Made by a program: the position numbers and the translations under genes. A DNA stretch of 60,220 bases from Halobacteriales archaeon SW_5_70_135 (GTDB taxonomy: Archaea; Halobacteriota; Halobacteria; Halobacteriales; SW-7-71-33), in NCBI GenBank assembly GCA_003022865.1, contig PXSK01000011.1:1-60220 (forward strand). The letters run 5' to 3'. Below, one piece after another: positions 27,070 to 34,872 of the stretch. Position 1 is the first letter of the stretch; every line of letters starts with the position of its first letter. A model generated the notes under the pieces. That model made no database searches, was not told the origin of the DNA, and saw only the letters and a list, made by a program, of their open reading frames with translations.

Positions 27070-27167
27070 CCGCCCCGACGCCCCGCCCTCGCCCGGACCG
27101 GTCGCCCCTCGCCCGGCCTGGCACTGGCGGCGTCGTCGGACACCCGGAGAGGTGGGGGCCACATCCA

Positions 27168-27178
27168 CACGTTTAACC
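27168..27178 (+). promoter_or_regulatory. TATA-like box upstream of the E3 gene
   Basis: ACACGTTTAAC ends 25 bases before the E3 ATG, in a 133-base gap after E2. E3 may therefore have its own promoter in addition to read-through, which would make sense because E3 can serve several complexes. Confidence 0.45.
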
Positions 27179-27202
27179 TCGCGGCCCGCCTGTCCGGAGG
27201 TG

Positions 27203-28690
27203 ATGGTCGTCGGAGACATCGAAACCGGGACGGAGGTAGCCGTGGTCGGCGCCGGACCGGCGGGCTACGTGGCGGCGATCCGTGCGGGTCAGTTGGGTCT
27301 CGACGTCACGCTCGTCGAGAAGGACGCCTGGGGGGGCACCTGCCTCAACTACGGCTGTATCCCCTCGAAGGCCCTGATCACGGCGGCCGACCTCGCCCAC
27401 GAGGCCGGCGACGCGGAGCACATGGGTATCCACGCCGACCCCGCGGTCGACCTGTCGGCGACGGTCGACTGGAAGGACGGCGTCGTCGACCGGCTCACCG
27501 GCGGCGTCGAGAAGCTCTGTAAGGCCAACGGCGTCGAGCTCGTCGAGGGCCGTGCGGAGTTCGCCGACGACAGCCGACTACGCGTGGTCCACGGCGGCGA
27601 CGGTCAGGGTGCCGAGACGCTGGTCTTCGAGCACGCCGTCGTCGCCACGGGGTCACGGCCGATCGAGATCCCCGGCTTCGACTTCAACGACGGGCCGGTG
27701 CTCGACTCCCGGCAGGCGCTCGCGCTGGAGTCGGTGCCGGACCGCCTCGTGGTCGTCGGCGCCGGCTACATCGGCATGGAGCTGTCGACAGCATTCGCCA
27801 AGCTCGGCAGCGACGTGACCGTGGTCGAGATGCTCGAGGACGTGTTGCCGGGCTACGAGGACGACGTCGCCCGGGTCGTCCGCGAGCGCGCCCGCGAGGT
27901 CGGCGTCGACTTCCGGTTCGGCTACACGGCCGCGGGCTGGGAGTCGACCGAGGACGGGATCCGTGTCACGGCCGACCCGGCCGAGGAGGTGGCCGCCGAC
28001 GGCGGAACGGCCGTCGACGCAGACCCCGACATCGACACGGACGCCGACGCCGAGCCGATCGCGCTCGCGGCGGACAAGACGATGGTCGCCGTCGGCCGCC
28101 AGCCAGTGACGGACACGCTGAACCTGGAGGCCGCGGGCGTCGAGACCGACGACCGCGGCTTCGTCGAGACCGACCACCGCACGACGACGTCCGTCGACGG
28201 GATCCACGCCGTCGGCGACGTGGCCGGGGAGCCGATGCTCGCCCACGCCGGCTCCGCCGAAGGTCAGGTCGCCGCCGAGGTGATCGCCGGCGAGCCGGCC
28301 GCACTCGACCACCAGGCCGTGCCTGCCGCCGTGTTCACCGACCCCGAGGTCGGTACCGTCGGCCTCACCGCCGCGGAGGCCCGCGAGGAGGGCTTCGAGC
28401 CGGCCGTCGGCGAGTTCCCCTTCCGGTCGTCGGGTCGGGCGCTCACCACCGACGAGGACGGGGGGTTCGTCCGGATCGTCGCCGACGAGGACACCGGCTT
28501 CGTGCTCGGCGGACAGGTCGTCGGGCCGGAGGCCTCCGAGCTGATCGCCGAGGTCGGTCTCGCCGTCGAGATGGGGGCCACCCTCGAAGACCTGGCCTCG
28601 ACGGTCCACACCCACCCGACGCTGTCGGAGGCGGTCATGGAGGCCGCCGAACACGCCGTCGGCGAGGCGATCCACACGCTGAACCGCTGA
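27203..28690 (+). CDS. lpdA: Dihydrolipoamide dehydrogenase (E3)
   Basis: A 495-residue FAD flavoprotein that reoxidises dihydrolipoamide with NAD. The FAD motif is V-A-V-V-G-A-G-P-A-G-Y, the redox disulfide is Cys47/Cys52 (G-G-T-C-L-N-Y-G-C-I-P-S-K), the NAD fold is V-V-V-G-A-G-Y-I-G-M-E, and the C-terminal H-T-H-P-T-L-S-E gives the active-site histidine to the partner subunit. A 25-residue acidic insert (A-D-P-D-I-D-T-D-A-D region) interrupts the middle of the protein. The ATG at 27203 is used; GTG at 27200 directly precedes it. Confidence 0.95.
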   Translation: MVVGDIETGTEVAVVGAGPAGYVAAIRAGQLGLDVTLVEKDAWGGTCLNYGCIPSKALITAADLAHEAGDAEHMGIHADPAVDLSATVDWKDGVVDRLTGGVEKLCKANGVELVEGRAEFADDSRLRVVHGGDGQGAETLVFEHAVVATGSRPIEIPGFDFNDGPVLDSRQALALESVPDRLVVVGAGYIGMELSTAFAKLGSDVTVVEMLEDVLPGYEDDVARVVRERAREVGVDFRFGYTAAGWESTEDGIRVTADPAEEVAADGGTAVDADPDIDTDADAEPIALAADKTMVAVGRQPVTDTLNLEAAGVETDDRGFVETDHRTTTSVDGIHAVGDVAGEPMLAHAGSAEGQVAAEVIAGEPAALDHQAVPAAVFTDPEVGTVGLTAAEAREEGFEPAVGEFPFRSSGRALTTDEDGGFVRIVADEDTGFVLGGQVVGPEASELIAEVGLAVEMGATLEDLASTVHTHPTLSEAVMEAAEHAVGEAIHTLNR

Positions 28691-28720
28691 CGGGCGCGCC
28701 GTCCCGGGGGGCACCGACGC

Positions 28721-28750
28721 CGCCGAGCGTCGCTGAGCGTCGCTGAGCGT
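28721..28750. repeat. Short 10-bp tandem repeat after the E3 gene
   Basis: Three consecutive copies of CGCTGAGCGT (the first with one or two changes) lie between the convergent E3 and SRP54 genes. It may be chance or part of a terminator region. Confidence 0.45.
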
Positions 28751-28802
28751 CGTCGAGTCGCGGCCGGTCTCGGAAAACGGCGGCGTGAGCGGGGTGGACC
28801 AG

Positions 28803-30104
28803 TCAGCCGAACGGTCCCATGCCGCCGCCGCCCTCGCCCTGCATCTGTTTCATCATGCGTTGCATGTCGGCGTCGCCCATCCCCTGGAACTGCTTGAGTG
28901 TGCGCTCCATCATCTTGTGCTGCTGGAGCAGTTCGCGCACGCGGTCGGTGTCCGTGCCGGCGCCGCGGGCGATCCGACGGACCTGCTGGGCGCCGACCGA
29001 CCGGGGGTTCTCGAGTTCGCGGTCGGTCATCGAGTCCATGATCACTTCGAACTCCCGCAGGCGCTCCTCGGTGACGTCCATCGCGTCGTCGGGTAGCTGG
29101 TCCATCAGCCCGCCGCCGAGACCGGGGATCATGTCGAACACCTGGTCGAGTGGCCCCATGCGGTTCATCGCGTCCATCTGCTTTCGCATGTCCTTCAGGG
29201 TGAACTGTCCCTGCAGCAGGTCCTCGGGCTCCCAGTCGTCTTCCTCCTCGGTGGTCTCCTCCATCGCCCGCTCGACGCGCTCGGTCAGCTGTTTGAGGTC
29301 GCCCATGCCGAGCAGCCGGGAGATGAACCCGTCCGGCTCGAAGCGCTCGACGTCCTGGACCTCCTCGCCGGTGCCCAGGAAGGCGATCGAGGAGCCCGTC
29401 TCGTTCACCGCCGTCAGGGCGCCGCCGCCTTTCGCCGTCCCGTCCAGCTTCGTGACGACGACGCCGTCGATGCCGATCGCCTCCTCGAAGTGACGGGCCT
29501 GCTCTCTGGCGCCCTGGCCGATGGCGGCGTCGAGGACGAGCAGCGAGCGGTCCGGTTCCACGGCCGCCTCGATCGCCTCTATCTGGTCGACCAGCTCGTC
29601 GTTCAGCCCGTCACGACCGGCGGTGTCGACGACGCGGACGTCCGCCTCGGCCGTCGCCGCCAGCCCGTCGCGGGCGATCTCGACGGGGTCCTCCGCGTCG
29701 GGGTCGCCGTAGAACTCCACCTCGGCGCGCTCGGCCATCTGCTCGGCCTGGTCGTAGGCACCGGGCCGGTCGGTGTCGGTCTGTATCACGGCCGAGCGCA
29801 GCCCCTTCTTCGAGAACCACCAGGCCATCTTCGCCGCCGAGGTGGTCTTCCCCGAGCCGTACAGCCCCGCCAGGAGGACCGTCTGCTCCTCCAGTGGCAG
29901 TTCGGTGGACTCGCCGACCAGCTCGACCATCTCCTCGTAGACGATCCGCAGGACGTGGTCACGAGCCGACGTTCCGGACGGCGGCTCCTCCTCCAGCGCG
30001 CGACGCTCGATCGCGTCGGAGAGCTCCATCACGAGACCGGTGTCGACGTCGGCCTGCAGCAGCGACCGCTGCCGCAGCGAACTGCCCAGGTCGTCGAGTA
30101 CCAT
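28803..30104 (-). CDS. srp54: Signal recognition particle protein SRP54, shortened N domain
   Basis: GTPase of the signal recognition particle, 433 residues. The G domain ([13 protein letters not shown]) and methionine-rich M domain with the RNA-binding R-R-I-A-R-G-A-G are intact. Two things stand out. First, about 24 residues are missing from the N domain between D-D-L-G-S-S-L-R and Q-R-S-L-L-Q-A-D, so the P-loop begins at residue 80 instead of about 105. Second, the P-loop reads G-L-Y-G-S-G-K-T-T, with Tyr82 where SRP GTPases have an almost invariant Gln; D-T-D-R-P-G-A and D-T-A-G-R-D also carry Asp at positions usually Phe and His in haloarchaea. No second SRP54 is in this window. Confidence 0.9.
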   Translation of the reverse strand: MVLDDLGSSLRQRSLLQADVDTGLVMELSDAIERRALEEEPPSGTSARDHVLRIVYEEMVELVGESTELPLEEQTVLLAGLYGSGKTTSAAKMAWWFSKKGLRSAVIQTDTDRPGAYDQAEQMAERAEVEFYGDPDAEDPVEIARDGLAATAEADVRVVDTAGRDGLNDELVDQIEAIEAAVEPDRSLLVLDAAIGQGAREQARHFEEAIGIDGVVVTKLDGTAKGGGALTAVNETGSSIAFLGTGEEVQDVERFEPDGFISRLLGMGDLKQLTERVERAMEETTEEEDDWEPEDLLQGQFTLKDMRKQMDAMNRMGPLDQVFDMIPGLGGGLMDQLPDDAMDVTEERLREFEVIMDSMTDRELENPRSVGAQQVRRIARGAGTDTDRVRELLQQHKMMERTLKQFQGMGDADMQRMMKQMQGEGGGGMGPFG

Positions 30105-30836
30105 CCGTCCGCGCTTCGGCGTCCAGCGGTAAGCCTCTTGTCGTTAGTCACACACCGCACGCTGCGGGCCGAACCCCGTTCGCTGGTGCGTCCAGGCTCT
30201 CGGAACGTGGACCCGAGAGTCCGAGAGCACGCGGAGACCGTCGCCGAACACTCCGTCTCCGCTCCGAGGACGGCGAGGTGGTCCAGCGGGACGGCACCTT
30301 CGTGTTCGAAGACGGGTTCGAGTAACGGCCCCCAGTCACGCTTCCGAACGAGCGGAGAGACGGGCAACGAACCTCGGGCGCCACGAGGCGCTCGCCGGGG
30401 CGACTCGCCCCGAACGCTCGTGGAACGACGGGACCGGAAGGACTGACCCGCCGGGCGGGCTCAGGCCACGGACTCCAGCCCGGTGCAGTCCGAGGACTGC
30501 ACCCAGCCACTCTCGTCGTCGAGGTCGTCGGCGATGACGTCGCTGTCGTCGAGCCCGACGGTGCCGTACCCTTCGGGCGGGCGGGCGTCGGCACCGACCG
30601 TGTGGTACCGGTCGGCGGAGTCGGTGACTGTCGTCGTCGACTCTCTCGTTCCTTGCGACGTGTTGCGGCGGTATAGTCCGCGGCGAGCCGAAGGGGGGGG
30701 GTTGAGCCGGTCACCGTCGCGCGATCGACCGCCCGAGGCGGGTCCCGCTGACCCCGAATTCGGGCGTCGTACCGACGGCGCCCTCCGCCCGTGCCGGGCC
30801 GGAAGGGTTTAGCCGCCCTCGCCCGTCGGCCCGGCC
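30105..30836. other. Gene-poor 732-bp spacer with possible gene remnants
   Basis: No intact gene is supported. On the minus strand 30464-30808 is open without any usable start and ends in an acidic tail (D-D-S-D-V-I-A-D-D-L-D-D-E-S-G then W-V-Q-S-S-D-C-T-G). On the plus strand a frame ending at 30325 finishes D-G-E-V-V-Q-R-D-G-T-F-V-F-E-D-G. Both look like C-terminal ends of lost genes, but open frames arise easily at this GC. A GGGTTTA box at 30805-30811 precedes the next gene. Confidence 0.45.
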
Positions 30837-31910
30837 GTGAGTGAGTTCCGGTTCGAGCTACGTGTCTGCCGGTGGGCCGAGCGGGCGTGGCCGCCGGGCG
30901 AGCGCGACGGACCGGTCGTCGTCGCCCGACAGTTGGGCAGCACGCATCGCCGGTGGGACACCGTCGTCGTCGAGTGCGACCCCGAGGGACTGCGCGCCCG
31001 TGCGGCGTTCGGCCCGGCGGCGCTCGACTCGGACCTGCTGCACGTGGTGCGGGACGCGCCCGCCGAGTGGACGTGGTACCGCGACGCCCTGCCGGAGCCG
31101 GACTACCCGTGGCGCTACGTCCGGGAGGCGATCGACCGCGCCGCCGACCGCGACGCCGTCCAGCGGCGCACGCGGTCGAACCGCGTCGAGATCCGGCGCG
31201 TGCGACCGTACCCCGACTGGGTACGACGCGTGGTCGCCGTCGAGAACAAGCCGGACCTGGACGCCGCCGCGGCCCGCGACCTGCGGCCGCAGCTGGAGTA
31301 CGACGTCGCTCTCGGTCTCGCCGACGAGGTGTGGGTCGCCACGCGGACGACGGCCGAGCGCGTCGAGCCGGTCCTGCTCGAGGACCTCCCCGTCGAGACC
31401 GGCGTGCTCGTCGTCGACGACCGCTCGGTGTCCGGCGACGGCCCGACGACCGACGCACGTCCACCTCGACCGACCGCCGACGTCGTCTGGCACCCGCGGA
31501 CGCTCGACCCCGACGAGACGGGAACGCGGGTCCTGGAGCGGCCCGACGGCGGAACACGCGACCGGTCGGCGGCCCGGTTCGAGTACCTCTCGCCGGCGGC
31601 GAAGGACGAGCGCCGGCTCGTGATCGCCGAACGGGCCTACGAGCGGGGCTGGCGCTCGTACGTGGAGACGATGCGGCCGGACTGCCGGCAGTTCCGCCTG
31701 CGCGGTGAGGGGACGGCACTGCTGCCGTACTGCGAGGCGAAGTGTCGCGGTCAGACGGCCGCCGAGTGTGCCGGGTCGTGCCCGCAGTTCGAGCCGGAGC
31801 CGCCGGCCTGGCGCGCCCGCGGAGCGCCGGTGGAGGGCGGCCCCGGTGTCGCGCAGCGTCGACTGCTGGAGCGGCGTCGACGCCGGCGGCGACCGGGCGT
31901 CGAGGAGTGA
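30837..31910 (+). CDS. DUF5787 protein with PD-(D/E)XK nuclease-like and Cys-cluster features
   Basis: A 357-residue protein similar to the haloarchaeal DUF5787 family. The N-terminal part shows V-V-A-R-Q-L-G, then R-W-D-T-V-V-V-E (Asp41), then V-A-V-E-N-K-P-D (Glu136-x-Lys138) and Q-L-E-Y-D-V-A-L-G-L. The order Asp, Glu-x-Lys, Gln-x-x-Tyr resembles RecB/Cas4-like PD-(D/E)XK nucleases. The C-terminal part has five clustered cysteines at 283, 299, 303, 311 and 315, suggesting a zinc or iron-sulfur site, and ends in a run of arginines. Nuclease activity is inference. GTG at 30837 follows a TATA-like GGGTTTA. No DNA-repair or defence genes are adjacent. Confidence 0.75.
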   Translation: MSEFRFELRVCRWAERAWPPGERDGPVVVARQLGSTHRRWDTVVVECDPEGLRARAAFGPAALDSDLLHVVRDAPAEWTWYRDALPEPDYPWRYVREAIDRAADRDAVQRRTRSNRVEIRRVRPYPDWVRRVVAVENKPDLDAAAARDLRPQLEYDVALGLADEVWVATRTTAERVEPVLLEDLPVETGVLVVDDRSVSGDGPTTDARPPRPTADVVWHPRTLDPDETGTRVLERPDGGTRDRSAARFEYLSPAAKDERRLVIAERAYERGWRSYVETMRPDCRQFRLRGEGTALLPYCEAKCRGQTAAECAGSCPQFEPEPPAWRARGAPVEGGPGVAQRRLLERRRRRRRPGVEE

Positions 31911-31922
31911 GCCGGGCGAGCG

Positions 31923-32423
31923 TCAGTCCGAGACCGTCACGTCGACGGCCTCGCGCTCGACGGTGCGGCGGTACGTCGGCACGACTCGCTGGACGCTCTC
32001 GACGACGCCCTTCCGGCGGAGGGCGTTCAGCGCCTCGCGCACCTCGTCGGTCGAGGGGTCGACGTCGTACGTCTCTCGCAGCGAGTGGAGCACGCTGACG
32101 ACGGACTCCGAGCGCTCGTCGGGGCCGACGAGCACACCGAAGACCCGTGCGGCAAGCTTCGGGACGACGACAGCGTCGGGAGTGCCGTCCTCGCCCCCGG
32201 AGACGCCGGGTTCGACGTCGACCAGTTCCGCCGCGTCGTCGGTAGCGCGGATGAGGGAGTCGTCGTCGCGGTAGTAGTAGTCGCCCAGCGCCGACTCCAG
32301 ATACGAGTGCACCTCGCTGCCGCTCTCTACCCCCCATCGGTCCATCAGCTCGCCGTTTTTCGTCGGCTGCAGCTCGACGACGTCCGCGAGTCGCTCGCGG
32401 GCCTGCGGCGATAGCTCCGCCAT
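31923..32423 (-). CDS. DUF5797 family protein (winged-helix-like)
   Basis: A 166-residue haloarchaeal protein with E-L-S-P-Q-A-R-E-R-L-A-D-V-V-E-L-Q-P-T-K-N-G-E-L at the N-terminus and a C-terminal helical segment D-E-V-R-E-A-L-N-A-L-R-R-K-G-V-V. Both parts look like helix-turn-helix units, so a transcriptional role is plausible, but I know of no experimental function. It ends 13 bases from the convergent DUF5787 gene and is downstream of the MFS gene on the same strand. Confidence 0.75.
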   Translation of the reverse strand: MAELSPQARERLADVVELQPTKNGELMDRWGVESGSEVHSYLESALGDYYYRDDDSLIRATDDAAELVDVEPGVSGGEDGTPDAVVVPKLAARVFGVLVGPDERSESVVSVLHSLRETYDVDPSTDEVREALNALRRKGVVESVQRVVPTYRRTVEREAVDVTVSD

Positions 32424-32474
32424 CGCCCCGGCGTACGTTCCGGGGGTGATAGTGGTTTGCCTCTCGGAGTCGGC

Positions 32475-33788
32475 TCAGTCTTCCGGCCTCCCGGCCGGCG
32501 GGGGCGTCGACGTCGGCAGCGTCTCCTCGACCTGGCTGTAGACGAGCGCGAGCCCGACGACACCCAGGGCGGCGGCGACGGCGAAGGGAACGACGAAGCC
32601 GAAGCCGACGAGCACGCCCGACAGCAGCGGGCCGATCGCCGTTCCGAGGCCGAAGCCCATCGTCAGCAGCGACAGCGTCGAGCCGGACTCGCCCTCGCCG
32701 GCGAGGTCGCCCGCCAGCGCGAGCGAGGGGGCGAACACGAGCGCCACGCCGAACCCCTGGACGAACCGGGCGAGCACCATCAGCCACGAGTCGAGCGTCC
32801 CGGGCGCTCCACCGATCAGCCCCTGTGCGAGCGTGCTCGGGACGATGACGACGAAGCCGGCGACGATGAACGGTCGCCGACCGTAACGGTCGCTCACCCG
32901 GCCGATCGGCACCTGGAAGACGACGTTGGCGATGACGGTGGCGGCGAACTGCAGCCCGAAGAAGAGGCCGCCCTGGCCGAGACGCTCGTTGACGATGTTC
33001 GCCAGTGTGGCGAACAGCGCCAGTCCGAGCGCCATCAACACGGTGGCGACGCCGAGCGTGAACACCGGATCGAGACCGCCGTCGGGCGCACGCGCCCGGA
33101 AGGCGAGGTCGTCGGCCGCGCCCGCCGTCAGTTCCTCGGGGTCGGCGACGAACGCCGAGACCAGCGCGAACGACAGCAGCGCGCCGACGACGGCGACGCC
33201 GAAGGCGGCGTCGAAGCCCGGGAGCGTGCCTCCGCCGACGGCCGAGAGGTCGTACGGGCCGGCGGCGACGACCGCGCCCGCGACCAGCGGGCCGAAGCCG
33301 AAGCCGACCAGTCGGAACGTGTTGAACACGCCGAAGTTGCCGCCGCGGCTCTCGGTCGTCGCGAGCTCGCTGACGAGTGCGACCGTCGCCGGGATGACCA
33401 AGGCGCCGCCGAGCCCCTGCACGCCGCGCACCGCGAGCACCGTCCAGTAGTCCGTGGCGACGGCGTAGCTCGCGCTGGAGACCGCCAGCACGAGCAGGCC
33501 GACGAGGATGTACACCCGTCGCCGGCCGGTGCGGTCGGAGAGACGCCCGGTGAACGGCTGTGAGAGGCTGTTGACGAAACCGAACAGCGACAACACCGCC
33601 CCGATGAGCAGCTCGGGGGTGACGCGCAGCCCCACGAGCGGGAGCCGACCGCCGCTCAGCGGCGTCACGTCCACGGGACCGCCCGCCCCCAGATACAGCG
33701 GCAGCACTACGATCAGAAAGGAGTTGGCGACGGCGTCGACCATGCGCGCCAGCGCGAGCACCAGTACCCGTCGGTCGACGCCGAACAC
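32475..33788 (-). CDS. MFS transporter
   Basis: A 437-residue twelve-helix major facilitator. Both copies of the loop motif are present: G-R-L-S-D-R-T-G-R-R-R and G-R-V-S-D-R-Y-G-R-R-P. An acidic loop follows helix six. I start at GTG 33788 (V-F-G-V-D-R-R-V-L-V-L-A-L-A-R-M), which matches homologues; the longer frame to 33881 would begin with TTG on top of the TFS start and lacks similarity. It resembles multidrug or sugar exporters; the substrate is unknown. It diverges from the TFS gene. Confidence 0.85.
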   Translation of the reverse strand: MFGVDRRVLVLALARMVDAVANSFLIVVLPLYLGAGGPVDVTPLSGGRLPLVGLRVTPELLIGAVLSLFGFVNSLSQPFTGRLSDRTGRRRVYILVGLLVLAVSSASYAVATDYWTVLAVRGVQGLGGALVIPATVALVSELATTESRGGNFGVFNTFRLVGFGFGPLVAGAVVAAGPYDLSAVGGGTLPGFDAAFGVAVVGALLSFALVSAFVADPEELTAGAADDLAFRARAPDGGLDPVFTLGVATVLMALGLALFATLANIVNERLGQGGLFFGLQFAATVIANVVFQVPIGRVSDRYGRRPFIVAGFVVIVPSTLAQGLIGGAPGTLDSWLMVLARFVQGFGVALVFAPSLALAGDLAGEGESGSTLSLLTMGFGLGTAIGPLLSGVLVGFGFVVPFAVAAALGVVGLALVYSQVEETLPTSTPPPAGRPED

Positions 33789-33846
33789 AGCACGACGAAG
33801 GCAACGACGACGCTTGACGGTTTCCGTTCGCGCCGACTCACAAAGG

Positions 33847-33853
33847 CTTAATT
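33847..33853 (+). promoter_or_regulatory. TATA-like box of the TFS gene
   Basis: CTTAATT lies 28-34 bases before the TFS ATG, consistent with a leaderless transcript. Confidence 0.5.
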
Positions 33854-33880
33854 CGGCCGGCCGCTCAGGGGAGACAGTCA

Positions 33881-34195
33881 ATGGAGTTCTGTGACGACTG
33901 CGGCTCGATGATGCAGGCCTCGGACGGCACGTGGGTGTGCCGGAGCTGCGACCGCGAACAGCCGAAGGACCCCGACGCCAGCTACGTCGTCACCGAGGAC
34001 CAGGAGGAAGGCGAGATCGTCGACGTCAGCGACGCCGAGGACCGCGGCCTGCCGACGACCGCCGAGCGCTGCCCGGAGTGTGACAACGACCGCGCCTACT
34101 ACTACATGCAGCAGATCCGCGCCGCCGACGAGAGCGAGACGCGCTTTTTCGTCTGTACCGACTGCGAGCACAAGTGGCGCGAGGACGACCACTGA
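33881..34195 (+). CDS. Transcription factor S (TFIIS-like transcript cleavage factor)
   Basis: A 104-residue archaeal TFS. Two zinc ribbons are visible: C-D-D-C ... C-R-S-C at residues 4-23 and C-P-E-C ... C-T-D-C near the C-terminus. The second contains the loop Q-Q-I-R-A-A-D-E-S-E-T-R-F-F, whose Asp-Glu pair is inserted into the polymerase secondary channel to stimulate cleavage of backtracked RNA. It is also annotated as RNA polymerase subunit M in some genomes. Intact Asp-Glu marks it as an active cleavage factor, not an inhibitory paralogue. Confidence 0.92.
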   Translation: MEFCDDCGSMMQASDGTWVCRSCDREQPKDPDASYVVTEDQEEGEIVDVSDAEDRGLPTTAERCPECDNDRAYYYMQQIRAADESETRFFVCTDCEHKWREDDH

Positions 34196-34354
34196 CCGTC
34201 CTCCCGTCGCCGTCGCCGTCGCCATCGCCGTCGTCGCTCTCGCCCGGACTTGCACTCGACCTCGCGCCTACGTTCCCCGAACTAGCGCCCGCGTCCGAGT
34301 TCGCGTCCGACCTCGCGCTCGCTGACCTCGCGCTCACCGACCTCGACGGACGAC
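34196..34354. other. Low-complexity spacer
   Basis: GTCGCC-type triplet repeats fill 34203-34240, followed by C/T-rich sequence with GCTCGCGCTC-like repeats. It separates the convergent TFS gene and the small acidic protein gene. No gene or structure beyond this is evident. Confidence 0.5.
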
Positions 34355-34525
34355 TCATTGCTCCTCGGGGATCGTGACCTCCTCGCCGTCGACCCGGCGA
34401 ACCTCGTCCTCGCTCACCAGGTAGACCGCCGTCGCGACGGCGTCCACGTAGCTCGCGCCGACCTGGTAGGAGTAGGGCGTCTCGACCTCGACGTAAACTC
34501 CTCCGTCCGTCTCGCCGACCACCAC
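34355..34525 (-). CDS. Small acidic haloarchaeal protein
   Basis: A 56-residue protein starting at GTG 34525 with V-V-V-G-E-T-D-G-G-V-Y-V-E-V-E-T-P and a second half Y-S-Y-Q-V-G-A-S-Y-V-D-A-V-A-T-A-V-Y-L-V, ending V-T-I-P-E-E-Q. Its acidic content and lack of low-complexity sequence support it as a real gene. It is in the same frame as the gene before it on this strand, separated by that gene's stop, so the two are probably one transcript. Function unknown. Confidence 0.6.
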   Translation of the reverse strand: MVVGETDGGVYVEVETPYSYQVGASYVDAVATAVYLVSEDEVRRVDGEEVTIPEEQ

Positions 34526-34591
34526 GGCGTCCGATTCCCGGCCGGGCGTTCCGCGTCGTCTCCTGCCGGGTCCGTCCGGTCGTCGGGCGCG

Positions 34592-34825
34592 TCAGTCCTC
34601 TCGCCCGCGGGTGGTGATGCGGAGGGTGCCGTCGACCCGCCAGTGCGCGTGGTCGGCGTCTTCGCCGGCCTCCGAGGGGACGTCGACCGCCATGTCCTCG
34701 AAGGCGTCCTCGATCTCCGCGCCGCGACCGGTGAGCCGGTCGTACAGACCGATCGCCGACTCGGGCCAGGTGGTCGTCTCCTCGACACGCTCCGCCGGGT
34801 CCGTCTCCGTGTCGGCGGTGCTCGT
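34592..34825 (-). CDS. Small haloarchaeal protein with no standard start codon
   Basis: A 77-residue acidic protein (E-E-T-T-T-W-P-E-S-A-I-G-L-Y-D-R-L-T-G-R, later A-H-W-R-V-D-G-T-L-R-I-T-T-R) of a conserved haloarchaeal type of unknown function. The codon where homologues would have ATG before S-T-A-D-T is ACG at 34825, and a stop lies a few codons further upstream, so no ATG, GTG or TTG can start the full-length frame. The next in-frame ATG (in E-D-M-A-V-D-V) would drop about half the protein. Either a rare ACG start is used, a single base has changed, or the sequence is wrong here. Confidence 0.5.
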   Translation of the reverse strand, partial: TSTADTETDPAERVEETTTWPESAIGLYDRLTGRGAEIEDAFEDMAVDVPSEAGEDADHAHWRVDGTLRITTRGRED

Positions 34826-34872
34826 GCACGGACCGGTACATCAGGAGAAACTCAGCCGTTCGGTCACGACGG

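Noticed and set aside
30148-33804. A 1,200-codon minus-strand frame over DUF5787, DUF5797 and MFS
   Set aside because: Very arginine-rich and in the wrong frame relative to the recognised proteins; chance open frame at high GC.
32475-33881. TTG start at 33881 for the leftward MFS gene
   Set aside because: It would overlap the TFS start and promoter; GTG at 33788 fits homologues.
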